The position numbers were made by a program, and so were the translations under genes. Below are positions 14,994 to 23,372 of a stretch of DNA of 64,000 bases, one piece after another. The stretch spans positions 230,505 to 294,504 of the forward strand of contig NZ_JABVED010000001.1 in the NCBI RefSeq assembly GCF_014323725.1, read 5' to 3'. A model generated the notes under the pieces. It was not told the origin of the DNA. It worked only from the letters and a program-made list of their open reading frames with translations, and searched no databases. Numbering within the stretch: the first letter of the stretch is position 1; every line of letters begins with the position of its first letter. This DNA is from Actinokineospora xionganensis. GTDB taxonomy: Bacteria; Actinomycetota; Actinomycetes; Mycobacteriales; Pseudonocardiaceae.

Positions 14994-15053
14994 GTCAGCA
15001 GCGTATTCGCCCGTGGGCCAAGAGGCGGTGCGGCAACGAATCTCGCCGAATCC

Positions 15054-15082
15054 TTGACACGTCTCGGCGGCGTGCCCATGAT
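15054..15082 (+). promoter_or_regulatory. Promoter of the liv-type operon
   Basis: TTGACA (15054-15059), a 17-bp spacer and CATGAT (15077-15082): a full -35 and a 4-of-6 -10. The predicted transcription start, near 15089, abuts the palindrome at 15091, an arrangement suited to repression. Confidence 0.7.
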
Positions 15083-15090
15083 TGCCCGTC

Positions 15091-15104
15091 ATACCGCTCG
15101 GTAT
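15091..15104. promoter_or_regulatory. TetR operator palindrome
   Basis: ATACCG-CT-CGGTAT is a perfect 14-bp palindrome placed right at the predicted start of transcription of the importer operon, 98 bp from the TetR start codon. I saw no second copy in the window. Confidence 0.65.
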
Positions 15105-15155
15105 CTCTGATCCCACATAGTAAGAACGGACGATGTCGTCCCGACGGGAGCACCC

Positions 15156-15929
<774 letters not shown>

Positions 15930-15939
15930 GAGCGAACCG

Positions 15940-16647
15940 TTGCTGGAGATCGAAGACCTGGTCACCACCTACGGCGCGGTCCGTGCCCTGGACGAGCTGA
16001 GCATGTGGACCCGGGACGCGAACCTCACCGCCGTGCTCGGCGCCAACGGCGCGGGCAAGACGACCCTGCTGCGCACGATCAGCGGACTGCAGACCCCGGT
16101 GTCGGGCCGTGTCCGGTTCGACGGAGTCGACATCACCGGCCTGCCCGCCGACCGGATCGTCCGGATGGGACTGGCGCACGTGCCGGAGAACGGTGGCGTG
16201 ATCACCGAGCTCACCGTCGAGGAGAACCTGCGCCTCGGCGGGCTCTGGCGCCGCGACAAGGCGGCCCGCGCGGCGAAGCTGCGTGAGGTCTACGACCTGT
16301 TCCCGCCTTTGGCGCAGCGCGAACGCGCCCAGGCCAGCACGCTCTCGGGCGGCGAGCGGCAGATGCTCGCCATCGGCAGGGCGCTCATGAGCGACCCCCA
16401 GATGCTGCTGCTCGACGAGCCCTCGCTCGGCCTCGCCCCGGCGATCACCGTGCGGATCATGCGCATCCTGCGCGACCTGCGCGACCGCGACGGGCTGACC
16501 GTGCTGCTCGTCGAGCAGAACGCCCGCAGCGCGCTGTCGGTCGCCGACCGCGGTTACGTGCTGGCACTCGGCCGCGTCGTCGCCGTCGAGGAAGCCGACG
16601 ACCTGCTCGCCGACGACCGACTGCGCCACGCCTACCTCGGCTTCTAG
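15940..16647 (+). CDS. livF: HAAT-family ABC importer ATPase (LivF-like)
   Basis: 235 residues starting at TTG 15940, with AGGAG 9 bases before it. Walker A GANGAGKTT (residues 34-42), LAHVPENGGVITELTVEENL typical of LivF, signature LSGGERQMLAIGRAL, Walker B MLLLDEPSLGLAP, and a C-terminal RHAYLGF. Second ATPase of the importer. Its gene ends 11 bp before the first permease gene, so all three are one transcript. Confidence 0.94.
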   Translation: MLEIEDLVTTYGAVRALDELSMWTRDANLTAVLGANGAGKTTLLRTISGLQTPVSGRVRFDGVDITGLPADRIVRMGLAHVPENGGVITELTVEENLRLGGLWRRDKAARAAKLREVYDLFPPLAQRERAQASTLSGGERQMLAIGRALMSDPQMLLLDEPSLGLAPAITVRIMRILRDLRDRDGLTVLLVEQNARSALSVADRGYVLALGRVVAVEEADDLLADDRLRHAYLGF

Positions 16648-16658
16648 GAGAACCCCCG

Positions 16659-17510
16659 ATGGACAAACTGCTCACCCTCACCCTGGGTGGCCTGACCAGT
16701 GGCGCGGTCTACGCCGCGCTCGGGCTCAGCCTGGTCATCATCTTCCGGGCCACCCGGGTGGTGAACTTCGCCCAGCCCGCGCTCGCTCTGATCAGCGCCT
16801 ACGTCGCGTTCTCGGTGAACAAGGCGACCGGCGGCTACTGGCTAGGCTTCGCTGCGGCCTTGCTCACCGGCGCCCTGCTCGGCGCGCTGACCGAGCGGCT
16901 GATCATGCGCAGGCTCGCCGACCGCGGCCACCTCGCGCCGGTGATCGTCACCCTAGGTCTGCTGATGGTGTTGCAGGCGGTCGCGGGGATGATCTGGTCG
17001 GCCGAGCCGCGCTCGTTCCCCTACGCGTTCGATTTCCGCGGCACTTTCTCCCCGGCGGCCGGATTCGCCGTCGCGGTCGTGCTCGTGGTCGCCGCGGGCG
17101 TGCTGGTCCTCTTCAAGGCGACGCCGCTGGGACTGAGGATGCGCGCGGCGGCGTTCCGTCCGGACGTGGCGGGTCTGCTCGGCGTGCGCGTCGGGCTCAT
17201 GCTCACCATCGGCTGGACACTGGCCGCCGCGGTCGGCGCGCTGGCCGGGCTGCTCGCGGTGCCGCCGTTCATCTATCCGACCGCCCTGGACTCGGTGTTC
17301 GTGCATGCCTTGGCGGCGGCGGTGATCGGCGGCCTGGACAACCCGGTCGGCACCATCGCGGGCGGGTTCGCCCTCGGCGTCGGGCTGTCGTTCGTCTCCG
17401 GCTACGTCGGTCCCGAACTCGTGACCATGGCCGCGCTGGCGATCCTCGTCGCCGTGCTGGTCGTGCGGCCGCACGGGCTGTTCGGCCATGCCGTGGCCAG
17501 GAGGGTCTGA
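16659..17510 (+). CDS. livH: HAAT-family permease (LivH-like)
   Basis: 283 residues, about eight hydrophobic segments, with LGGLTSGAVYAALGLSLVII at the N-terminus, which is the LivH pattern, and the GGLDNPVGTIAGGFALGVG loop near residues 220-240 that contacts the ATPases. ATG 16659 follows AGGAGAACCCCCG. Inner membrane channel half. One base separates its TGA from the start of the next permease gene. Confidence 0.94.
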   Translation: MDKLLTLTLGGLTSGAVYAALGLSLVIIFRATRVVNFAQPALALISAYVAFSVNKATGGYWLGFAAALLTGALLGALTERLIMRRLADRGHLAPVIVTLGLLMVLQAVAGMIWSAEPRSFPYAFDFRGTFSPAAGFAVAVVLVVAAGVLVLFKATPLGLRMRAAAFRPDVAGLLGVRVGLMLTIGWTLAAAVGALAGLLAVPPFIYPTALDSVFVHALAAAVIGGLDNPVGTIAGGFALGVGLSFVSGYVGPELVTMAALAILVAVLVVRPHGLFGHAVARRV

Positions 17511-17511
17511 C

Positions 17512-18600
17512 ATGGCCGCCGACACCGTCATCGCCCCCGCCCCACCCGCACCGGTGACGTCCCGCGCCGGGCTCTCCCCGCTGGCCCGACACCTGCTGCT
17601 CGCCGTGCTCGCCTTGGCGGCGATCGTGCTGCTGAGCATGGTGGTCGATCCGTTCACCAACGTCCGGCTGGCCACGGTCGGCTACTACCTGCTCGCCGTC
17701 GCGGGCCTGACCGTCCTCACCGGACTCACCGGCCAGGTGTCCCTGGGCCACGGCGCGTTCATGTTCGTCGGCGCGTACACGGTCGCGCTGCTCGTGGTCT
17801 ACGTTCCCGCGCTGCCGTTCTGGGTGGACCTGCTGCTGGCCGCCGTGGCGAGTGGACTCGCGGGGGCGCTCACCGGGGCCGCCGCGGCCCGGCTCACCGG
17901 CCCCTACCTGGCGGGTGCGACGCTCGCTCTCGCCGTCGGGCTTCCCTCGGTGACACAACGGTTTCCGGACTTCCTCGGCGGCAGCAACGGCCTAGGGTTC
18001 ACCGTCAACAGCATGCCTGCCGGGCTCGCCGGAACCGTCCCGTCGACCCGGTGGCAGGCATGGGTGGTGTGGGCGGTGGTGCTGGCCGCGCTGGTGCTGC
18101 TCGCCAACCTGACCCGCGGCCGGGTCGGCCGCCGCCTGCGCGCGGTGCGCGACGACGAGGTGTCCGCGGCGCTCGCGGGCATCCACGTCGGGCGGATGAA
18201 AGTGTTCGCGTTCCTGGTCAGCGCTGTCTGCGCCGGGCTCGCGGGCGGGCTGCAGGCGTTCCTGCTGGGCACCGCCGCGCCGGGGTCGTTCACCCCGGCG
18301 CTGTCGCTGAGCCTGTTGGCGGCGATGGTGCTCGGCGGCGTCGGCAGCCTGTGGGGAGCGTTGTGGGGAGCGCTCGCGCTGGTGTTCCTGCAGGCGGGGT
18401 CCGAAGAGCTGACCCACGCCCTCGCGCTGGGCACCGATGTGTCGAACAACCTGCCCCTGGCCATCTACGGCCTGGTTCTGATCGGCGTGGTCCTCGCGTT
18501 CCCGCAAGGCATCCACGGCATCGGCAGGACTCTGCGGACGCGGTTGCGCCCGCGGCGGACCCCGGCGCGAACCAGCGCCGACGACGAAGGAGAAGCATGA
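17512..18600 (+). CDS. livM: HAAT-family permease (LivM-like)
   Basis: 362 residues from ATG 17512, chosen over upstream in-frame starts because AGGAGG lies 7 bases before it. Multi-pass membrane protein with LTGLTGQVSLGHGAFMFVGA (residues about 75-95), the hallmark of LivM, and GGVGSLWGALWGALALVF near 280, the conserved cytoplasmic loop. The tail is Arg-rich and acidic. Its TGA overlaps the start of the binding-protein gene (ATGA at 18597). Confidence 0.94.
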   Translation: MAADTVIAPAPPAPVTSRAGLSPLARHLLLAVLALAAIVLLSMVVDPFTNVRLATVGYYLLAVAGLTVLTGLTGQVSLGHGAFMFVGAYTVALLVVYVPALPFWVDLLLAAVASGLAGALTGAAAARLTGPYLAGATLALAVGLPSVTQRFPDFLGGSNGLGFTVNSMPAGLAGTVPSTRWQAWVVWAVVLAALVLLANLTRGRVGRRLRAVRDDEVSAALAGIHVGRMKVFAFLVSAVCAGLAGGLQAFLLGTAAPGSFTPALSLSLLAAMVLGGVGSLWGALWGALALVFLQAGSEELTHALALGTDVSNNLPLAIYGLVLIGVVLAFPQGIHGIGRTLRTRLRPRRTPARTSADDEGEA

Positions 18601-19916
18601 GACTCTTACGACGACGGCTGGGCCCACTGGCAGGCACGTTGGCGGCCGTTCTCCTGGCGAGTGCCTGCGCAGGCGCGGGCAGCACACCCACCGGCGGTGC
18701 CGACAAGGCCGACAGCGCACCCGGGGTCACCGACGACAAGGTCGTGATCGGCACCCACCAGCCGCTGACCGGCCCCGCGGCCCCGGGCTACTCCACCATC
18801 TCCGCGGGCGCGCGGGCCATGTACTCCTACATCAACGACAAGGGCGGGATCCACGGCCGCAAGATCGACTATCGGGTCGAGGACGATGGCTACAACCCGA
18901 CCCGCACGGTCGAGGTCGTCAAGAAGCTCGTGCTGCAGGACGAGGTGTTCGCCATCGTGGGCGGCCTCGGCACCCCCACGCACTCCAAGGTGGTCGACTT
19001 CCTCAACAGCGAGCGGGTGCCCGACCTGCTCGTCGCCTCCGGCGCCCTGCGGTGGGACGACGTCGCCAAGAGCCCCACGACGTTCGGGTTCCAGGTGGAC
19101 TACACCCGCGAGGGCAAGATCCTCGGCAGCCACATCAGGAACAACCTGGGCGGTCAGAAAGTCGGTGTGCTGCACCAGAACGACGACGTCGGCCGGGACG
19201 GCATGAAGGGCCTCGACCAGTTCATCGCCGACGCCGTCGTCTCCCGCCAGCCCTACGACCCGGCCAACACCGACGTGCTGCCCCAGATCACCGCGCTGAA
19301 GAACGCGGGAGCCCAGGTCGTCGTGTGCGAGTGCGTCCCCGCCTTCACCGCCCTGGCGATTCTCACCTCAGCGCGCCTGGGCTACAAGCCGCAGTTCGTG
19401 GTCAGCAGCATCGGCGCGGATCCGCGCACCTTGGCGGGCCTGCTCGCCGACTTCGCCAAGCGGGGCGGCACCGAGGTCTCGGCAGGGGCTCTCCTCGGCG
19501 GTCTGATCGGGGCGGGCTACCTGCCCGACGCGGCCGCCGACGACCCGTGGATCACCTTGTTCAAGGAGGTCCACCAGAAGTACATCCCGACCGTGCCCCT
19601 GACGAACACGGTGGTCTACGGCATGGCCCAGGCCTACACCTTCGCCCAGGCCCTCAAGGAAGCCGGGCATGACGTCACCCGCCAGAAGATCATCGACACC
19701 ATGACCTCCGGCGCGCTCAAGGGCCCCGGCCTGACCCCGTTCGCCTTCGGGCCGGACAGCCACTCCGGCTACACCGGCGCGTACATCTTCAAGGTCAACC
19801 CCGATACCTCAACCACCATGATCGCCGCACCGGTCGTGACCGACCGCGAGAACGGTCCGATCAAGCCCGCCCCCACCACCCGCAAGACCCCCACCGAGAT
19901 AGCACTGGTCCGCTGA
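18597..19916 (+). CDS. livK: HAAT-family substrate-binding lipoprotein (LivK-like)
   Basis: 439 residues. Type II signal peptide with lipobox LASAC, so a lipid-anchored protein on the outer face of the membrane. The mature part begins APGVTDDKVVIGTHQPLTGP and contains GARAMYSYINDKGGIHGRKI, the periplasmic-binding-protein type 1 fold of Liv-type receptors. An insertion is stabilised by two cysteines (VVVCECVPAF). Relatives with this length bind aromatic or fatty-acid-like compounds as well as amino acids. The last gene of the operon; it decides substrate choice, which cannot be read from sequence. Confidence 0.92.
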   Translation: MRLLRRRLGPLAGTLAAVLLASACAGAGSTPTGGADKADSAPGVTDDKVVIGTHQPLTGPAAPGYSTISAGARAMYSYINDKGGIHGRKIDYRVEDDGYNPTRTVEVVKKLVLQDEVFAIVGGLGTPTHSKVVDFLNSERVPDLLVASGALRWDDVAKSPTTFGFQVDYTREGKILGSHIRNNLGGQKVGVLHQNDDVGRDGMKGLDQFIADAVVSRQPYDPANTDVLPQITALKNAGAQVVVCECVPAFTALAILTSARLGYKPQFVVSSIGADPRTLAGLLADFAKRGGTEVSAGALLGGLIGAGYLPDAAADDPWITLFKEVHQKYIPTVPLTNTVVYGMAQAYTFAQALKEAGHDVTRQKIIDTMTSGALKGPGLTPFAFGPDSHSGYTGAYIFKVNPDTSTTMIAAPVVTDRENGPIKPAPTTRKTPTEIALVR

Positions 19917-20051
19917 CCCCGACCGCCTGGTCCGCCCGTCCCCACGACCGCCCGGACTCACCTGAGTGATAGTCAGCTGCCAACCCGCTTGAAGTGGTAG
20001 CCGACGTGACATCCCACCACAAACGCAAGGGGCAGAACCGAACGGCCTGTT

Positions 20052-20166
20052 GGGTGGTTCGCCTTGATTCAGGGGAGAAGGACCTAGACTTTCGAGGCGC
20101 GGGGCAGTTTCCCTATCCTGCCCGCTTTACCCGCGCGGGTCCTTCTCCGGGGTAGGCGAACCACCC
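20052..20166. repeat. Nested 115-nt inverted repeat in a 417-bp intergenic region
   Basis: Outer arms GGGTGGTTCGCC (20052-20063) and GGCGAACCACCC (20155-20166) are perfect over 12 bp. Inner arms GGAGAAGGACC (20074-20084) and GGTCCTTCTCC (20138-20148) are perfect over 11 bp. A third hairpin GGGCAG/CTGCCC lies inside (20102-20107, 20118-20123). The whole would fold as one long RNA or cruciform. It occupies 19917-20333, between the importer operon and a TetR gene, where I see no gene. It could be a terminator, a structured RNA or a palindromic insertion element. Confidence 0.7.
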
Positions 20167-20333
20167 ATACAGGAACCCACAGCCAGAGCCGCCAACACAC
20201 GCGGCCGGGGCCGGCCAGACACTCAAAGCCAAAGAACGAACCACCCCAGCAGACACCCCAAGACCAAGAAAGAGGCGCCAACGCACAAGCGAGCTAGGGT
20301 GATGCCGGATCAACCGGCACGAAGGGCTCCACC

Positions 20334-20936
20334 ATGGCCAGGGTCACCCCCGCGGACCTCCCGGTCCGCGACCGCCTGCTGCACGCGGCCTCGACCCTCT
20401 TCGCCGAGCGCGGGTTCGCCGAGACGTCCATCCGCGAGATAGTCGAGGCCGCCGGTGTCACCAAGGGCGGCCTCTACCACTATTTCGACTCCAAGGACGC
20501 GCTGCTCTCCGCCATCCACGACCGCATGCTGACCATGCAGATCGCCCGGATGAACACCATCGCCGACGCCACCGACCTGTCCCTCACCGAGCGCCTGCAC
20601 GCCATCTTCGCCGACGTCGTGGAGACCAGCATCGCCAACCTGGACGACGCCATGGTCTTCTTCCAGTCGATGCACCTGCTCGCCCCGGAGCACCAGGCCC
20701 GCGTCCGCGCCGAACGCCGCCGCTACCACGAGCGGCTGCGCGACCTCGTCGCCGAAGGCCAACAAACAGGCGAATTCCGCGACGACATCCCGGCGGCCCT
20801 TGTCATCCACTACCACTTCGGCGCCCTGCACCGCCTGGGCACGTGGTACCGCCCCGACGGCCGGCTGACCGCCGAACAGGTGGGCGAGCACTTCGCCGAA
20901 CTGCTGGTCCGCAGTCTCGCCCCCTCCAACACCTGA
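20334..20936 (+). CDS. TetR/AcrR family transcriptional regulator
   Basis: 200 residues. N-terminal helix-turn-helix: RLLHAASTLFAERGFAETSI, then VEAAGVTKGGLYHYFDSKDA, a textbook TetR DNA-binding domain at residues about 12-58. The C-terminal domain is helical and contains RRRYHERLRDLVAEGQQTGE, as in FadR/KstR2-like regulators of fatty-acid metabolism. It stands alone: no partner gene follows, and the nearest genes downstream are convergent. The target is unknown. Confidence 0.9.
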   Translation: MARVTPADLPVRDRLLHAASTLFAERGFAETSIREIVEAAGVTKGGLYHYFDSKDALLSAIHDRMLTMQIARMNTIADATDLSLTERLHAIFADVVETSIANLDDAMVFFQSMHLLAPEHQARVRAERRRYHERLRDLVAEGQQTGEFRDDIPAALVIHYHFGALHRLGTWYRPDGRLTAEQVGEHFAELLVRSLAPSNT

Positions 20937-21039
20937 GACACCGCCGGTCCGATCGCCATGCCTGATCGGGATCGGTCGGCATCCGAGAAATTGCTCAACG
21001 AGGTCATCGAGTCGGACGTACTGACTCGGTCGCCACGGT

Positions 21040-21159
21040 CCTGGGTGCGGCCGCGGCCGGACAGTCCTCGGCGACCGGGTGGTGTCGTTGACGACCACCA
21101 TGAAGACGGTCACCCAGCGGTTCCTGTCCGCGGAACACTTCGCCGACTTCTTCCACTGT
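21040..21159 (+). pseudogene. Possible methyltransferase C-terminal remnant
   Basis: In the frame starting 21061, the bases read VLGDRVVSLTTTMKTVTQRF then LSAEHFADFFHCG. This resembles the C-terminal segment of SAM-dependent methyltransferases (a QRFLSPEHFADFF-type motif). The rest of a gene is absent. It sits in the 290-bp gap between the TetR gene and the lysyl oxidase gene, where nothing else is recognisable. Confidence 0.3.
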
Positions 21160-21226
21160 GGATCCGCGGGCGCCGAAAGGCCGGCGGACGCCCAGTGGAG
21201 ACGCGGTGGATGACCGAAACGCGCGG

Positions 21227-21982
21227 TCAGGCGACCGGGCCGTAGCCGAGGGTTCGGACGCTCATGCTGCCGCGGCGCTGGGTGAGCTGGAAGTCCACCC
21301 AGGTCTGGTTGTTGGCGTTGTTGCTCTCGGCGAACAAGCCGTTCGCGTCCGCGGTGGCGCGCAGGCGGTACCGGCCCTCGGGCACGCCGGTGATGTCGAA
21401 GAACTGGTCCGACAGCGTCCAGGCGTACTTGTCGCCCCAGCCGACTGACAGGCCCATGGACAGCGCCGTCGAGTCGTGGTCGCCGCAGCCCGCGCCGCGG
21501 TAGACGGGCTGTTGCGGGGCGCCCGGGAGGGACAGCCGGTAGGCGTTGGTGTCCATGAAGCAGAAACCGCCCTTGGCCGACGTGCCCAGCTGCGCGCCGT
21601 TGTCCAGGCGGTGCAGGGTGTACGTCTCCAGGTCCTTGACATGGTAGTGCCCGTGGTTGTCGTTGCCGAACGTCATGACCGCCGCCGTCGGTGTGTCCGT
21701 CGTCGACCCGTCGCTGTTCTCGACCCTTTGCGAAACAGCGAAAGCCGAGTTCTGGTCCGGTCGGGCCGCCACCACGCGGAACGCGCCCGCGCCGACGTTG
21801 ACGATGGTCGCCGAGAAGCGGAGCTGCTGCTGGCCCGCGGCGGTCCTGGTGACCGTGAGGTCGGTCAGTTTGGCCATGCCCAGGTCGGGCAGGTTGGCGG
21901 TGGCCGCCGCCGCCGGACTCTGGCCTGCGACGAGCATCCCCGCGGTCAGCAGGGTGACGGCGGTGGCAACCCAGCGAGACAC
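21227..21982 (-). CDS. Secreted lysyl oxidase family protein
   Basis: 251 residues from GTG 21982, with GGAGGTT upstream. Sec signal peptide to about residue 27 (SPAAAATA). Copper-site histidines in GNDNHGHYHVKDLETYTL (about 100-117), then KGGFCFMDTNAY, a GAGCGDHDSTALSMGLSVGWGD block, and FFDITGVPEGRYRLRATADA ending in SNNANNQTWVDF, matching the end of the lysyl oxidase catalytic domain. Eukaryotic relatives oxidise lysine amino groups using copper and a lysyl-tyrosylquinone cofactor. Bacterial members are little studied; activity is inferred. It shares strand and a 70-bp gap with another small secreted protein gene upstream. Confidence 0.82.
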   Translation of the reverse strand: MSRWVATAVTLLTAGMLVAGQSPAAAATANLPDLGMAKLTDLTVTRTAAGQQQLRFSATIVNVGAGAFRVVAARPDQNSAFAVSQRVENSDGSTTDTPTAAVMTFGNDNHGHYHVKDLETYTLHRLDNGAQLGTSAKGGFCFMDTNAYRLSLPGAPQQPVYRGAGCGDHDSTALSMGLSVGWGDKYAWTLSDQFFDITGVPEGRYRLRATADANGLFAESNNANNQTWVDFQLTQRRGSMSVRTLGYGPVA

Positions 21983-22014
21983 CTTGAACCTCCACTATGG
22001 ACAGAATCGAGGAA

Positions 22015-22036
22015 GCGCCCGGCACCCGCCGGGCGC
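22015..22036 (-). terminator. Terminator between two secreted-protein genes
   Basis: GCGCCCGG (22015-22022) and CCGGGCGC (22029-22036) form an 8-bp stem 17 bases after the stop of the 22053-22457 gene. On the minus strand it is followed by TTCCTCGATTCTGTCC, a moderately T-rich run. Confidence 0.55.
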
Positions 22037-22052
22037 GTTCATCGTCGGTTGG

Positions 22053-22457
22053 CTACTTCGGGTCTGGAACCTTCTTGTCGTCGCCGAAGAAGCACAGATG
22101 CGACAACCCGTAGAACCCGCCGCTCTTCAGGTTGGCGGGCGCGTGCAGGCCGGTGTCACTCGTGACGCCGGGTGCCGGGTAGGAGTAGAGGTTGTAGCCG
22201 GGGCCGCCCTTGACCACGACGGAGGTGACGAGGAAGTCGCCGACCGTGGTGAAGGAGAAGGTGGACCCGGTGACGTTGAGGGTGACGATCCCGCCCTTGG
22301 TGCCACTGGTGACGGGCTCGATCTTCAGGCCGCCCTCACAGCTCGGGTTGCCCGTGCCGGTCGCCGGCGCGACGTGCGCCGCCGAGGCGGTGACGGAGCC
22401 GAGGAGGGAGAACGTGGCGACGAAGGCCACGCCTAACAAGACTTTGGCGAATCGCAT
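22053..22457 (-). CDS. Small secreted protein of unknown function
   Basis: 134 residues. Signal peptide MRFAKVLLGVAFVATFSLLG with cleavage after ASA (about residue 26). The mature region has two cysteines (NPSCEGG and LSHLCFF) that could form a disulfide, and a conserved-looking core KIEPVTSGTKGGIVTLNVTG, VVVKGGPGYNLYSYPAPGV, TGLHAP and YGLSHLCF. I recall similar 120-140 residue exported actinobacterial proteins of unknown function. Probably a beta-sandwich surface or matrix protein; function is not known. Encoded just before a secreted lysyl oxidase homologue. Confidence 0.75.
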   Translation of the reverse strand: MRFAKVLLGVAFVATFSLLGSVTASAAHVAPATGTGNPSCEGGLKIEPVTSGTKGGIVTLNVTGSTFSFTTVGDFLVTSVVVKGGPGYNLYSYPAPGVTSDTGLHAPANLKSGGFYGLSHLCFFGDDKKVPDPK

Positions 22458-22730
22458 GGAGCCGCACCCCTTGTCGAGTCATCGCTGCAGAGCAGCAGCT
22501 TGGGTCCCCGACCGGAGAAGTATGTTCGTTCATTCGCGCGTCGGGCTTGGGCCTTTCGGCCCGACTTGGCGTCGTCCAAGTGATCACACGGACAGTGGGC
22601 AGTCGGTGACTCCCGGACGGGTGGCGGATCCTGTCGAAACGACACCGCCGGTCGCCCTTTCCGCTATCTTCGCAGCCGTCGCAGGGCACGCGAGCCCGTG
22701 CGGACCGATCTTCTGGAGGACTGACCACCC

Positions 22731-23180
22731 ATGTTCAAGAACACCGCCCTCGCCGTTCTCTTCGCAGGCGGGGCCGTGCTCGGCCTGACCGCGTGCGGCA
22801 GCGAGACCGTGCCCTTGAGTCCCACCACGCAGACCCAGGCCACGCAGGCGAAGGACAAGTCGGCGAAGGACGCGGAGACCAAGGCGAAGGACACGCCCGA
22901 ACTGAAGAAGGACGTCAAGGTCGTCGCCTGTAAAGCAGGCGCCCACGGCGGCGTGAGCGCGACCCTCGAGGTGACGAACTCGCTGGACGAGGCCATGGAG
23001 TACCTCGGCACGATCGCCTTCCTGGACGGCACGGGCGCCAAGGTCGCGGAGGGCCTGTTCAACACGGGCACGCTGCAGCCGGGCGAGAAGTCGACCGAGG
23101 AGATCCCGGGCGACATCTACACCGTGGTCAAAGGCGCGAAGTGCGAGGTGGCGGAGGTCAAGCTCGACGAGCCGGTGTAG
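22731..23180 (+). CDS. FxLYD-domain lipoprotein
   Basis: 149 residues from ATG 22731 (GGAGG upstream). Type II signal peptide with lipobox LGLTAC near residue 20. A Thr/Gln/Lys/Asp-rich low-complexity linker (about 25-60) is followed by a small beta-sandwich in which EYLGTIAFLDGTGAKVAEG corresponds to the FxLYD motif and GTLQPGEKSTEEIPG to its later strands. One disulfide is possible (VACKAG, AKCEV). Surface-anchored, function unknown. It converges with the phosphodiesterase-fold gene and is separated from it by a hairpin terminator. Confidence 0.8.
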   Translation: MFKNTALAVLFAGGAVLGLTACGSETVPLSPTTQTQATQAKDKSAKDAETKAKDTPELKKDVKVVACKAGAHGGVSATLEVTNSLDEAMEYLGTIAFLDGTGAKVAEGLFNTGTLQPGEKSTEEIPGDIYTVVKGAKCEVAEVKLDEPV

Positions 23181-23194
23181 GACTTGGCGGAGGT

Positions 23195-23221
23195 GCCCTG
23201 GGCGAGGCACTCGCCCAGGGC
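23195..23221. terminator. Bidirectional terminator
   Basis: GCCCTGGGCGA (23195-23205), loop GGCAC, TCGCCCAGGGC (23211-23221): a perfect 11-bp stem between two convergent genes. The remaining 150 bp to the next gene hold nothing recognisable. Confidence 0.7.
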
Positions 23222-23372
23222 GCGCCCGCGGCGGTGGGCAGCCGGATCATCGTGGACGCGTCCTGGCCGGAGGCGCACGCGCTGCACACGCCTTCGGCCA
23301 GTCCCGCGGCCAGCCGGATCAGGTTCTCCCGGAACGCCCCGACGCGGAAGTGGAATGTCCCCTCGGCAGCCG

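Noticed and set aside
20113-20313. 66-residue minus-strand ORF inside the palindromic region
   Set aside because: No ribosome site, no family, and its codons are dictated by the inverted repeat; the RNA/DNA structure explains the sequence better.
23184-23372. Possible small gene downstream of the phosphodiesterase-fold gene (minus strand, LTAAEGTFHF...)
   Set aside because: Reads smoothly in one frame but has no ATG/GTG/TTG start before the terminator hairpin and no ribosome site.
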